Shown one piece after another: positions 8,034-16,365 of a stretch of 33,809 nt of DNA. Where the stretch lies: the NCBI GenBank assembly GCA_002293295.1, contig DBCY01000080.1:1-33809 (forward strand). Reading direction: 5' to 3'. Each line of letters opens with the position of its first letter. Position 1 is the first letter of the stretch. The position numbers were made by a program, and so were the translations under genes. The notes under the pieces were generated by a model. That model made no database searches, was not told the DNA's origin, and was given only the letters and a program-made list of their open reading frames with translations. This stretch comes from Ruminococcus sp. UBA946 (GTDB taxonomy: Bacteria; Bacillota; Clostridia; Oscillospirales; Ruminococcaceae).

Positions 8034-9499
8034 TTTTTATACACCTGTTTCGTATTGAATTTGTTTTTATGCCATTCTGTGTTCAGCTGATAAATCCTCG
8101 CGGCGTTTATTAATGTATTTTCTGAAAAAGCGGCTCCTATCAGCTGAAAGCCAACCGGCATTTTATTACGGTCAAAACCGCAGGGGAGCGATATTGCGGG
8201 CAGCCCTGCGAGATTAACGGAAACTGTGTAAATATCCCCCATGTACATTTTCAGCGGGTCGCTGATATTTTCACCGATTTTATATGCGGTGGTCGGAGCC
8301 ACGGGTGAAAGGATTATATCATATCTCCCGAACAATGAGTCATATGCGTTTTTGATTAAGCTTCTTGCATGAAGAGCCTTTTTATAAAAAGCGTCGTAAT
8401 ACCCGCTTGACAATACAAAAGAACCGAGCATTATCCTGCGTTTTACCTCAAGCCCGAACCCCTCGCTTCTCGAAAACCTGTAAACCTCCGGAAGAGTCTG
8501 AGCTTTTTGGCTTCTGTATCCATACTTTATACCGTCATAGCGGGACAGGTTCGACGATGCTTCCGCACAGGCGATGATGTAATACGCTTCAACGGCATAA
8601 TCCATCAGCGGCATATCAAATTCTTCGAGTTCAGCCCCCGTTTTTTCAAGCTCCTTAGCGGCATTAATAACAGCATTGCCCACATCATCATCCAGTTCCT
8701 TATTAAAATAATTGCGGGGAATACCTATTCTGATTCCTTTTTGAGTTTGTGTCTCAGACTTGAAATCAAACGGTTTTTCAAGCGTACAGGTGCCGTCCAT
8801 GCCGTCTTTGCCCGAAATGACGGACAGAAGGGCGGCGCAGTCGTCTGCGTTTTTACCGATTGGTCCGATTTGGTCCAGCGATGAAGCGTATGCTATAAGA
8901 CCGTATCTTGATACCGCCCCGTATGTCGGTTTTATTCCCGTAACGCTGCAGAACGAGCAGGGCTGGCGAATGCTTCCGCCCGTATCAGAGCCTAATGACA
9001 ACGGGATTTCCCCCGCAGCAACGCCCGCAGCCGAACCGCCCGAAGAACCGCCTGCGACGCGGTTTATATCCCAAGGATTTTTGACAGTGCCTAACGCTCC
9101 CGTTTCGCTTGAGCCGCCCATTGCGAATTCGTCCATGTTCATTTTTCCCAGTACAATCATACCGGCTTGTTCTAATCTGTCGGCAGCGGTCGCGTTATAT
9201 ACCGGAACATAGCCTTTGAGCATTTTTGAAGCACAGGTAGTTTCAATATCAAGCGTCGAAATATTGTCTTTCAGCGAAACCGGCACACCCGCAAGAGCGG
9301 AAATATTTTCACCGCTGTCAATGCGTTTCTGAACAGCCTCAGCCTGCCTTAACGCCCTGTCCGCGGAAATTGTAATAAAGGTGTTGTATTTATTGTTATT
9401 TCCGCGGATTTTTTCAATATATGCCTCAGTTACCTCGGTTACGCTGTACTTTTTGTTTTTTATTGCCTTTGACAATTCAAGGGCTGTTATATCAAACAT
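8018..9499 (-). CDS. gatA: Asp-tRNA(Asn)/Glu-tRNA(Gln) amidotransferase subunit A
   Basis: GatA (493 aa) is the glutaminase subunit of the GatCAB complex, an amidase-signature enzyme releasing ammonia from glutamine. The Ser-cisSer-Lys triad is visible as K77 (VSLKDN), S152 (in GGSSGGS) and S176 (SDTGGSIRQP), two residues earlier than in the Staphylococcus enzyme. Full family length. ATG 9499 follows GAGGT with eight-base spacing and lies 12 bases after gatC; gatB overlaps its 3' end. Unlike carB and guaA in the same block, this complex keeps its own glutaminase. Confidence 0.97.
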   Translation of the reverse strand: MFDITALELSKAIKNKKYSVTEVTEAYIEKIRGNNNKYNTFITISADRALRQAEAVQKRIDSGENISALAGVPVSLKDNISTLDIETTCASKMLKGYVPVYNATAADRLEQAGMIVLGKMNMDEFAMGGSSETGALGTVKNPWDINRVAGGSSGGSAAGVAAGEIPLSLGSDTGGSIRQPCSFCSVTGIKPTYGAVSRYGLIAYASSLDQIGPIGKNADDCAALLSVISGKDGMDGTCTLEKPFDFKSETQTQKGIRIGIPRNYFNKELDDDVGNAVINAAKELEKTGAELEEFDMPLMDYAVEAYYIIACAEASSNLSRYDGIKYGYRSQKAQTLPEVYRFSRSEGFGLEVKRRIMLGSFVLSSGYYDAFYKKALHARSLIKNAYDSLFGRYDIILSPVAPTTAYKIGENISDPLKMYMGDIYTVSVNLAGLPAISLPCGFDRNKMPVGFQLIGAAFSENTLINAARIYQLNTEWHKNKFNTKQVYKKCGNR

Positions 9500-9511
9500 A
9501 GGTAAAAACCT

Positions 9512-9790
9512 CTATTCCTGAACTTTCGGCGAGATAAACATTTCATTGTTTTTTTCGGGAGCGTTTCTCAGAATCAGATTCCTGTCAAAAGACGGCGTTA
9601 CTGTATCTTTCCTTAATTCGTTAATACATTGCGGTTTTACGGGAATATCATCCGTTCCGAGTTCGCTAAGACGAGCCATTCCCTCCAGGATTTTTTCCAT
9701 ATCTCCTGCAATACGGATTTTTTCGTTATCCGTCAGATAAAGATATGATAAGTCTTCAAGATATGCAATCAGTTTTTCATCGATTAGCAT
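9512..9790 (-). CDS. gatC: Asp-tRNA(Asn)/Glu-tRNA(Gln) amidotransferase subunit C
   Basis: GatC (92 aa) wraps around and stabilises the GatA-GatB interface. The N-terminal helix LAYLEDLSYLYLTDNE-type pattern (here IAYLEDLSYLYLTDNEK), the central DIPVKPQ loop and the extended tail with the FISPKVQE end match the family, as does the length. GAGGT lies eight bases before ATG. It is the first of gatC-gatA-gatB and begins 22 bases after the DapF-like gene, so it is probably co-transcribed with gdhA. Confidence 0.93.
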   Translation of the reverse strand: MLIDEKLIAYLEDLSYLYLTDNEKIRIAGDMEKILEGMARLSELGTDDIPVKPQCINELRKDTVTPSFDRNLILRNAPEKNNEMFISPKVQE

Positions 9791-9812
9791 TTTTTATACC
9801 TCATTCTGAATT

Positions 9813-10325
9813 TTAAGCGAACGCCTTAAGATTAACAAGCTGTACCTCCATGCATTCGGGAATTTCACAAAGGCTGACGCCCTTGCCCCTGTCCCATTTT
9901 ACAGAATAGCTATTGCCTCCCATTATGACCTTAACGGCGCTTTTAAGCGTTTTCTGGTTCATCATAGCCGCAACGCCCGCAACACATACAGCTTCGGGGG
10001 TTACTTTTTTCAGTCCCTCCCCAAACTGCCAAAGCCTGGCTTTGATTAAATCCCCGTCTGTTGCCTCAGCAAAGACGATGCTGGCGCCTTTAGGGAAAAG
10101 GGGATGCGTTCCCAGAGCTTCTCCAAGCTCAGCGGCGTCAACCGCATCAATATCGTCGATAAAAACTGCGCCGTGGGGTGTTCCGAACGATAACGCCGTA
10201 ACCTTGTGGCATATTGAATTCAACATAAAAGGTTCATTGATACAAGTAGGGGTGGACGCGTGCAGAACGGGAACCAGGCAAGGTTCGGTTACGGGTTTTC
10301 CGTAAAAAATTTGTATGTTTTTCAT
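9813..10325 (-). CDS. half-length diaminopimelate epimerase-like protein
   Basis: A 170-aa protein resembling the C-terminal half of DapF. Recognisable blocks are GTPHGAVFIDD (48-58; DapF GNPHxVxFV), HPLFPKGASIVFAE (74-87), and RLWQFGEGLKKVTPEAVCVAG (97-117), which aligns with the DapF region R-x-W-E-R-G-x-G-E-T…ACGTG. C114 takes the place of the second catalytic cysteine. The neighbouring GTG is changed to VAG, the GET motif is lost, and the N-terminal half with the first catalytic cysteine is missing. It therefore probably does not epimerise meso-diaminopimelate; dimeric assembly into a PhzF/DapF-like fold is possible. The reading frame is intact, with AAAGGAG before ATG. It sits between gdhA and gatC in the same operon. 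Function unknown. Confidence 0.72.
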   Translation of the reverse strand: MKNIQIFYGKPVTEPCLVPVLHASTPTCINEPFMLNSICHKVTALSFGTPHGAVFIDDIDAVDAAELGEALGTHPLFPKGASIVFAEATDGDLIKARLWQFGEGLKKVTPEAVCVAGVAAMMNQKTLKSAVKVIMGGNSYSVKWDRGKGVSLCEIPECMEVQLVNLKAFA

Positions 10326-10361
10326 ATCTGAAATCTCCTTTATTATAAATTTGACTGAATT

Positions 10362-11693
10362 TTATACCACGCCCTGCTGGAGCATGGCGCTTGCTACTTT
10401 CTTGAAACCGGCAATGTTAGCTCCGGCAATATAGTTGCCCTTTTGACCCGATTCTTCGGCAGCTTCCGATATGCTGTTATAAATGTTTACCATAATATCA
10501 TGCAGCTTGTGGTCAACCTCAAGGAACGACCATTCCAGACGCATAGCGTTCTGGCTCATTTCAAGCGCGGATGTTGCGACGCCGCCTGCGTTCGCGGCTT
10601 TTCCCGGGGCGAAAAGAACGCCGTTTTTCAAGAAAATTTCGGCGGCTTCAAGCGTCGCCGGCATATTCGCTCCCTCGCCGACCGCAATACATCCGTTTTT
10701 AATAAGTTCTTTGGCGTCATCCGCATTAAGCTCATTTTGGGTGGCGCAGGGGAGCGCGATATCGCATTTTATGCTCCAGATGCCTTTACCCTCTGTATAA
10801 ACAGCTTTAGGACGGTAATTAACATATTCGGAAATCCTGCCGCGTTTTACTTCCTTAATTTCCTTAACGGCTTCTATATCAACACCATCTTTATCGTAAA
10901 TAAAACCTCCGGAATCCGAAAGAGCAACAACCTTTCCGCCAAGCTGAGCGGCTTTCTGAGCCGCGTAAATAGCAACATTGCCCGAACCCGACACGACAAC
11001 AGTTTTATTTTCAATGGAATTATCATGCTGATGTAGCATTTCGCACACCAGGTAAACAAGACCATAGCCTGTTGCCTCTGTTCTCACAAACGAGCCGCCG
11101 TACGACTGACCTTTTCCTGTAAGTACGCCGTCAAAGCTGTTTGCGAGCCGTTTGTACTGACCGTACATATAGCCGATTTCACGTCCGCCTACACCTATGT
11201 CTCCTGCGGGAATGTCGGTGTTTTCGTTTATATGACGGTGAAGCTCGGTCATAAAACTCTGGCAGAACGCCATAACCTCCCTGGAGGATTTACCCTTGGG
11301 GTCAAAATCCGAGCCGCCCTTGCCGCCGCCGATAGGCAGTCCGGTAAGCGAGTTTTTAAAGATTTGCTCAAACCCCAAAAACTTGACAATGCTGAGGCAA
11401 ACGCTGGGGTGAAAACGCAGACCGCCTTTATAAGGACCTATTGCGCTTGAAAACTGAACCCTGTAACCTTTGTTCACACGCACCCTTCCTTTGTCGTCAA
11501 CCCACGGAACACGGAATATAACAGTGCGTTCCGGTTCAATGAGACGCTCTAAAATCCCCGCTTTTTCAATCTCGGGATTAGCGTCTATATAGGGCTGAAG
11601 CGTAGGCAGAACCTCTGTTAAAGCCTGATGAAACTCAGGTTCGTTAGGGTTTTTCAGTATTGCTTTTTCTAATACTTTTAATGTATAGGACAT
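10362..11693 (-). CDS. gdhA: NADP-type glutamate dehydrogenase
   Basis: Hexameric glutamate dehydrogenase (443 aa), making glutamate from 2-oxoglutarate and ammonium. The catalytic region PIGGGKGGSDFDPKGKS, the RVPWVDDKG and VGEGANMP segments, and the Rossmann motif VSGSGNVAIYAA are intact. Length is typical of the bacterial biosynthetic small GDH; the serine after the GSGNV turn and overall similarity favour NADP(H), but coenzyme choice is not certain. A longer frame reaches 11747 (MRLVDGR…), but AGGAAGGA lies eight bases before ATG 11693 and MSYTLKVLEKA is the family N-terminus. A promoter (11827-11855) and an attenuator (11716-11780) precede it. The dapF-like gene follows after 36 bases. 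Confidence 0.96.
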   Translation of the reverse strand: MSYTLKVLEKAILKNPNEPEFHQALTEVLPTLQPYIDANPEIEKAGILERLIEPERTVIFRVPWVDDKGRVRVNKGYRVQFSSAIGPYKGGLRFHPSVCLSIVKFLGFEQIFKNSLTGLPIGGGKGGSDFDPKGKSSREVMAFCQSFMTELHRHINENTDIPAGDIGVGGREIGYMYGQYKRLANSFDGVLTGKGQSYGGSFVRTEATGYGLVYLVCEMLHQHDNSIENKTVVVSGSGNVAIYAAQKAAQLGGKVVALSDSGGFIYDKDGVDIEAVKEIKEVKRGRISEYVNYRPKAVYTEGKGIWSIKCDIALPCATQNELNADDAKELIKNGCIAVGEGANMPATLEAAEIFLKNGVLFAPGKAANAGGVATSALEMSQNAMRLEWSFLEVDHKLHDIMVNIYNSISEAAEESGQKGNYIAGANIAGFKKVASAMLQQGVV

Positions 11694-11715
11694 AATATCA
11701 ATCCTTCCTGAATAA

Positions 11716-11773
11716 AAAAATAAAAAACGCCCATCAACAAGCCGCAAAAAGCTGATTGTCGATAAACGTCTTT
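11716..11773 (-). terminator. leader terminator (attenuator) upstream of gdhA
   Basis: Read on the - strand, an 18-bp stem forms between the 5' arm at 11756-11773 and the 3' arm at 11723-11740, all positions paired if five G-U pairs are counted. It is followed by TTTTTTATTTTTTTATT. It lies between the promoter and the gdhA ribosome binding site, so transcription of gdhA must read through it. The first bases of its 5' arm are also the loop and 3' arm of the small hairpin at 11761-11780. Confidence 0.85.
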
Positions 11774-11780
11774 GTTTATC
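11761..11780 (-). promoter_or_regulatory. hexaloop antiterminator hairpin in the gdhA leader
   Basis: On the - strand GATAAAC pairs perfectly with GTTTATC around the six-base loop AAAGAC. A at loop position 1 and G at position 4 are the residues described for ANTAR-protein target hairpins. Forming it sequesters the 5' arm of the gdhA terminator. About 40 leader bases lie upstream; a possible partner hairpin there (TATC-ACGGGT-CATA on the - strand) also has an A1/G4 loop, but only three pairs and a C-C mismatch. ANTAR control is inference. Confidence 0.65.
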
Positions 11781-11826
11781 ATATTAAATTCTTGTTTTAT
11801 GACCCGTGATACGTTTTCTGTAATAC

Positions 11827-11855
11827 ATCATACCATACTTAAAACGATATTTCAA
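11827..11855 (-). promoter_or_regulatory. gdhA operon promoter
   Basis: On the - strand TTGAAA (11850-11855) and TATGAT (11827-11832) are separated by exactly 17 bases. Transcription should begin near 11820, giving a leader of about 127 bases that holds the hexaloop hairpin and terminator before gdhA. Confidence 0.8.
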
Positions 11856-11991
11856 GGGGTTTGATTTAAAGTTCGCAGAAATTTAATATTTACAGTAAAT
11901 CACAGTAAAAATACTGCCTCATTCTGGTCGGGATACAAGTAAAGCGTCGGTATGTCAAAAACCGTTCTTGCGCCCAATAATATGTTTTTAT

Positions 11992-12933
11992 TTATTCAAA
12001 TTCAATGGTTGAGGGAGGTTTTGCGGTAATGTCATATAAAACCCTGCTCACATCTTTTATTTCATTTGTAATACGTTTTGATACGGAGGCAAGAAGGTCA
12101 TATGAGAGATGCGCAAAATCAGCGGTAACAAAGTCTGTTGTCATAACGGCGCGGAGCGCTATAACACTTCCGTAAATACGTTCCCCTCCGGCAACGCCGG
12201 TGGAACAGGTGTCTGTTAAAATGGCGAAATACTGGTTGAGTATCTTATCGGCGCCGGCGTTTTCGATTTCGCTCCTGAATATGAAATCGGCTTCACGCAG
12301 TATATCAAGCCGTTCCTTTGTTACCTCGCCGATACAGCGGACAGCAAGCCCCGGCCCGGGGAAGGGCTGGCGGTTTACGATATAGTCAGGGAGCGAAAGC
12401 TCCGAAGCCAATGACCGGACATCCTCTTTGTAAAGCATTTTCAAAGGCTCGATTAATCCTTTAAATCCTATGTTTTCAGGCAATCCGCCGACATTATGGT
12501 GCGATTTTACAAGCTTGCTGCCGTCCTCTCCGCTTTCAATAATATCGGGGTAAATAGTACCCTGCGCAAGAAAATCAATCCTGCCCAGCTTTTTTGCTTC
12601 TTCCTCAAAAACCCTTATAAATTCTTCGCCTATGATTTTTCGTTTTTGCTCCGGGTCGGTTACGCTTCTCAGCCTGGATAGAAATCTTTCCTCCGCATTG
12701 ACGCGGATAAAATTCAAATCTTTATTCCCAAAAGCTGCTTCTATTTCATTTCCTTCATTCTTCCGCATTAACCCCGTATCGACAAATATACAATACAGGC
12801 GTCTGCCGACGGCTCTTGTCAGCAGCTCCGCCAGAACCGAGCTGTCAACTCCGCCCGATAGCGCAAGCAAAACCTTGCCGTCTTTTACTGTTTCCCTGAT
12901 TTCCGCTATTGATTTATCAATAAAATCTTTCAT
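11992..12933 (-). CDS. guaA: GMP synthase, ATP-pyrophosphatase subunit (no glutaminase domain)
   Basis: A 313-aa protein equal to the C-terminal two thirds of bacterial GuaA. It holds the N-type ATP pyrophosphatase with P-loop LALSGGVDSSV, the IKSHHNVGGLPE-type substrate lid (here VKSHHNVGGLP), PFPGPGLAVR, and a dimerisation domain ending PPSTIEFE. It adenylylates XMP and aminates it to GMP. The class I glutaminase domain normally fused in bacteria is absent, as in archaeal two-subunit enzymes, so it needs a separate GuaA-A subunit or free ammonia; none is encoded nearby. ATG 12933 follows GGAAAGGA by seven bases and lies one base after the carB stop. It is the last gene of the glnA unit; no clear terminator was found after it. 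Confidence 0.93.
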   Translation of the reverse strand: MKDFIDKSIAEIRETVKDGKVLLALSGGVDSSVLAELLTRAVGRRLYCIFVDTGLMRKNEGNEIEAAFGNKDLNFIRVNAEERFLSRLRSVTDPEQKRKIIGEEFIRVFEEEAKKLGRIDFLAQGTIYPDIIESGEDGSKLVKSHHNVGGLPENIGFKGLIEPLKMLYKEDVRSLASELSLPDYIVNRQPFPGPGLAVRCIGEVTKERLDILREADFIFRSEIENAGADKILNQYFAILTDTCSTGVAGGERIYGSVIALRAVMTTDFVTADFAHLSYDLLASVSKRITNEIKDVSRVLYDITAKPPSTIEFE

Positions 12934-12934
12934 A

Positions 12935-15900
12935 TTATTGTCCTTTCCTGTGGTATTCCTGTAAAGAAAAGAGAGGAATATCCGCGTTTTTTATTTTTTC
13001 CGATATACCCTTAGACGCCGCTTTAGCCGCCGTCATCGTAGTTATATACGGTATATTATACCGTATTGCGGATTTGCGGATATACGAATCGTCGTTTTCG
13101 CTTTCAGTCGTTCCCGACGGAGTGTTGATTACAATATCAAGCTTGCGGTTCTTGATTAAATCGTCAATATTAGGTCTGCCTTCATATATTTTATTTATAA
13201 TATCGACGGGTAATCCGTTTTCTTTGAAATACGCTCCGCAGCCTCTGGTCGAGACGATTCTGAATCCCAGCTCACTAAGCGTTTTTGCGACTTCCAAAGC
13301 GGTTTTTCTGTCCTTTACCGCAACTGATATCAATGCCGAGCCTTTTAACGGAAGTATGGTTTTCGCCGCTTCCAGAGCCTTGTAAAAGCTGAGACCGAAG
13401 TTTTCGGACAACCCCAGCGTTTCGCCTGTTGAACGCATTTCCGGTCCCAGTACGGGGTCAACCTCAGGGAACATGTTAAAGGGCAGAACGGCTTCTTTCA
13501 CACCATAATAACGCAGGGGAGCGGTCTTCATTTCATCGGGGCTTATTTTTTCATCCGTATAAGGCGACATGAGCAGTCTTGTCGCCAGATTTACCATATT
13601 TATGTTGCAGACCTTTGATACCAAGGGCACTGTCCTCGAAGCCCTCGGATTCGCTTCCAGAACATAGACCTTGCCGCTCTGAATTGCATATTGTATGTTC
13701 ATCAGTCCGCAAACACCCAGTTCGGCAGCGATTTTACGTGTGTATTCTTGTATGAGTGAATTTTGTTCTTCCGTGATATTCACCGTGGGGATTACACAAG
13801 CGGAATCACCCGAATGAACGCCGGCATATTCGATATGCTCCATGACAGCCGGGACAAAAGCGCTCCCGTTTTCGGCTACAGCGTCGGCTTCACATTCAAG
13901 GGCATTGTCAAGAAAACGGTCGATCAGCACAGGCGCTTCGTCGCTGATATACTGACTGTTTTCACTCATATATTTTTTCAGCCGCTCATCGTCAAAAACA
14001 ATCTCCATGGCCCTCCCGCCAAGAACATAGGAGGGTCTTGCCATTACGGGATAACCGATACTTCCGGCGACTTTTACCGCTTCCTTCAGGTTGTGCGCCA
14101 TACCCGATTCAGGCATGGGAATATCCATCTGCTCCATTTTTTTACGGAATAAATCCCTGTCCTCCGCGACGGCTATAACTTCGGGCGTTGTCCCCAGAAT
14201 TTTCACACCCGCCTGCTTCAGCTCCATTGCGACATTAAGAGGCGTCTGTCCGCCGAACTGTACTATTGCGCCAAGCGGATTTTCATGTCGGCATATAGAT
14301 AAGACATCTTCAACCGTAAGCGGTTCAAAATAAAGCTTATCGGAAGAGTCATAATCGGTTGAAACAGTTTCGGGGTTGCAATTGACCATAATCGTTTCAA
14401 ATCCCGATTCCTTAAGTGCGAAGGAAGCGTGTACGCAGCAGTAGTCGAACTCAATACCCTGCCCGATTCTGTTCGGGCCTCCGCCCAGGATAATAACCTT
14501 TTTTCCGTCAGTCAGGAGCTTTTTTGGCTGATATTCCCTGCTCAGTATACCAAGACCGTTATATGTTGAATAATAGTATTCGGCTTCGGCTCCGCTGACA
14601 GGGATAACATCCCACTCCTGTTCAATTTTCAGGGATTGTCTTTGCATTCGGATATATTCTTCGGGGACTTCCAGCAGCATTGCCAGATATTTATCCGCAA
14701 AGCCTTCTTTTTTCGCTTTTATCAGCAGTTCATCGGGTAAAACCCTCTTTTTGTATGACAGGATTTCAGTTTCGGTTTCAACAAGCTCTTTTATTTGCTG
14801 TAAAAAATACGGTTTAATATATGAAATGCTGTTTATTGTTTCAATGTCAATACCCTTCCTCAGAGCTTCATATATAGCAAAATACCTTTCAGAGTTTGGC
14901 GTTGAAATCAATTCCGATAATTCCGAGTTACTCATCATATTAAAATTTTTAGCAAATCCCAGACCGTACCGCCCTGTTTCAAGCGAACGCACAGCTTTTT
15001 GGAACGCTTCCTTGAATGTCCTGCCGATACTCATTACTTCGCCTACGGCTTTCATCTGCGCGCCGAGTTTATCTTCTATTCCGCCGAATTTCTCAAAAGC
15101 CCACCGTGCGAACTTTAATACGGTGTAATCACCGTAAGGTTCGTATTTATCCAGCGTTTTATCTTTCCAGTACGGAATTTCGTCAAGCGTTAAGCCGGCT
15201 GCCAGCAATGACGAAACATAGGCTATCGGGAACCCCGTCGCTTTTGAGGCTAAAGCCGACGAACGGGATGTACGCGGGTTAATTTCAATAACAACTATCC
15301 TGCCGGTTTCAGGATTATGAGCGAACTGCACGTTCGTACCGCCGATAACCCCTATTTCGGAAACTATATCAAATGCGGTTTTTCTGAGCTTATCCTGCAA
15401 TTCTACGCTTATTGTAAGCATAGGGGCGGCGCAGAAGGAATCCCCGGTGTGAACGCCCATAGGGTCAATGTTTTCTATCATACAAACCGCGACCATCTGA
15501 TTTTTTGAATCGCGTACGACTTCAACTTCCAGCTCTTCCCAGCCCAGAACGCTTTCTTCGATTAAAAGCTGTCCTATCATCGAAGCCTGAAGACCTCTGT
15601 TTGCGACCTCACTCAGCTCTTCCGCGTTATACACAACACCGCCGCCCGTTCCTCCCATAGTGAAAGCTGGTCTTATAATAACGGGATAACCTAAAATACC
15701 GGCGGATTTTTCAGCTTCAGCAATTGATAACGCTTCATAGCTTTCCGGCATTTCAACTCCTAATCTGTCCATAGTTTGTTTGAACTTAATCCTGTCCTCG
15801 CCGCGTTCTATTGCGTCTGAACTGACTCCTATAACCTTTACTCCGTATTTTTCCAGAATACCCGCTTTCTGCAGTTCAAGGCTCAGATTAAGCCCCGACT

Positions 15901-16177
15901 GCCCGCCTAGATTCGGTAATAAAGCGTCGGGTCTTTCTTTAGCGATTATTCCGGTCAGGCTGGAAACATTCAGCGGTTCAATATAAGTAATATCGGCGGT
16001 AGCCGGGTCTGTCATAATTGTCGCCGGATTGGAATTAACTAGTATAATTTTATATCCCAGTCCACGCAAAGCCTTGCATGCCTGTGTTCCCGAATAGTCG
16101 AACTCACAAGCCTGCCCTATAATAATAGGTCCCGAACCTATTATTAAAACTGAGTTTATGTCCGTTCTTTTAGGCAT
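12935..16177 (-). CDS. carB: carbamoyl-phosphate synthase large subunit
   Basis: CarB (1080 aa) makes carbamoyl phosphate from bicarbonate, ammonia and two ATP, feeding pyrimidine and arginine synthesis. Start MPKRTDINSVLIIGSG, two ATP-grasp halves (about 125-340 and 675-880, each preceded by a pre-ATP-grasp fold: IGQACEFDYSG and IGQGIEFDYCC), an oligomerisation domain between them, and a C-terminal MGS-like allosteric domain (~935-1080) make it full length. A TTG at 16195 would extend the frame, but GAGAGGA lies nine bases before ATG 16177. The small glutaminase subunit CarA, usually adjacent, is not in this window. Immediately upstream is a PurF fragment. Confidence 0.97.
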   Translation of the reverse strand: MPKRTDINSVLIIGSGPIIIGQACEFDYSGTQACKALRGLGYKIILVNSNPATIMTDPATADITYIEPLNVSSLTGIIAKERPDALLPNLGGQSGLNLSLELQKAGILEKYGVKVIGVSSDAIERGEDRIKFKQTMDRLGVEMPESYEALSIAEAEKSAGILGYPVIIRPAFTMGGTGGGVVYNAEELSEVANRGLQASMIGQLLIEESVLGWEELEVEVVRDSKNQMVAVCMIENIDPMGVHTGDSFCAAPMLTISVELQDKLRKTAFDIVSEIGVIGGTNVQFAHNPETGRIVVIEINPRTSRSSALASKATGFPIAYVSSLLAAGLTLDEIPYWKDKTLDKYEPYGDYTVLKFARWAFEKFGGIEDKLGAQMKAVGEVMSIGRTFKEAFQKAVRSLETGRYGLGFAKNFNMMSNSELSELISTPNSERYFAIYEALRKGIDIETINSISYIKPYFLQQIKELVETETEILSYKKRVLPDELLIKAKKEGFADKYLAMLLEVPEEYIRMQRQSLKIEQEWDVIPVSGAEAEYYYSTYNGLGILSREYQPKKLLTDGKKVIILGGGPNRIGQGIEFDYCCVHASFALKESGFETIMVNCNPETVSTDYDSSDKLYFEPLTVEDVLSICRHENPLGAIVQFGGQTPLNVAMELKQAGVKILGTTPEVIAVAEDRDLFRKKMEQMDIPMPESGMAHNLKEAVKVAGSIGYPVMARPSYVLGGRAMEIVFDDERLKKYMSENSQYISDEAPVLIDRFLDNALECEADAVAENGSAFVPAVMEHIEYAGVHSGDSACVIPTVNITEEQNSLIQEYTRKIAAELGVCGLMNIQYAIQSGKVYVLEANPRASRTVPLVSKVCNINMVNLATRLLMSPYTDEKISPDEMKTAPLRYYGVKEAVLPFNMFPEVDPVLGPEMRSTGETLGLSENFGLSFYKALEAAKTILPLKGSALISVAVKDRKTALEVAKTLSELGFRIVSTRGCGAYFKENGLPVDIINKIYEGRPNIDDLIKNRKLDIVINTPSGTTESENDDSYIRKSAIRYNIPYITTMTAAKAASKGISEKIKNADIPLFSLQEYHRKGQ

Positions 16178-16203
16178 TATAACCAGTCCTCTCAAGTATT
16201 TTT

Positions 16204-16365
16204 TTATTTGCTAAAACGCTTCCTGTTCTCCCGGTAAAACAGCCTGTGCTGAAGAGCCAGCAATCCGTTATAAACAATACCCGGCGCTCCCTTTATTTTT
16301 AAGCTTACCCCGAACACAGCGCATTCCTCGTTCGGTTTATCTGTGTAAAACGATTTATTTATCAT
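16204..16365 (-). pseudogene. N-terminal remnant of a PurF-like class II glutamine amidotransferase
   Basis: A 53-codon ORF (stop included in the interval) starting at ATG 16365, overlapping the 3' end of the ANTAR gene by 11 bases. Residues 12-41 read NEECAVFGV…GIVYNGLLALQHR, the start of amidophosphoribosyltransferase (Bacillus PurF NEECGVFGI…GLHSLQHRGQE). The nucleophile cysteine is C15, preceded by a propeptide-like stretch. After QHR the family GQESAG is replaced by a basic tail LFYRENRKRFSK and a stop; the rest of the ~470-aa protein is gone. It is most simply a deletion remnant left between glnA-ANTAR and carB. A retained short peptide cannot be excluded because the frame is open and coupled to its neighbour. 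Confidence 0.7.

Noticed and set aside
11905..11980. Short frame after guaA reading …GARTVFDIPTLYLYPDQNEAVFLL
   Set aside because: About 25 codons, no ribosome binding site and no recognisable family; probably chance.
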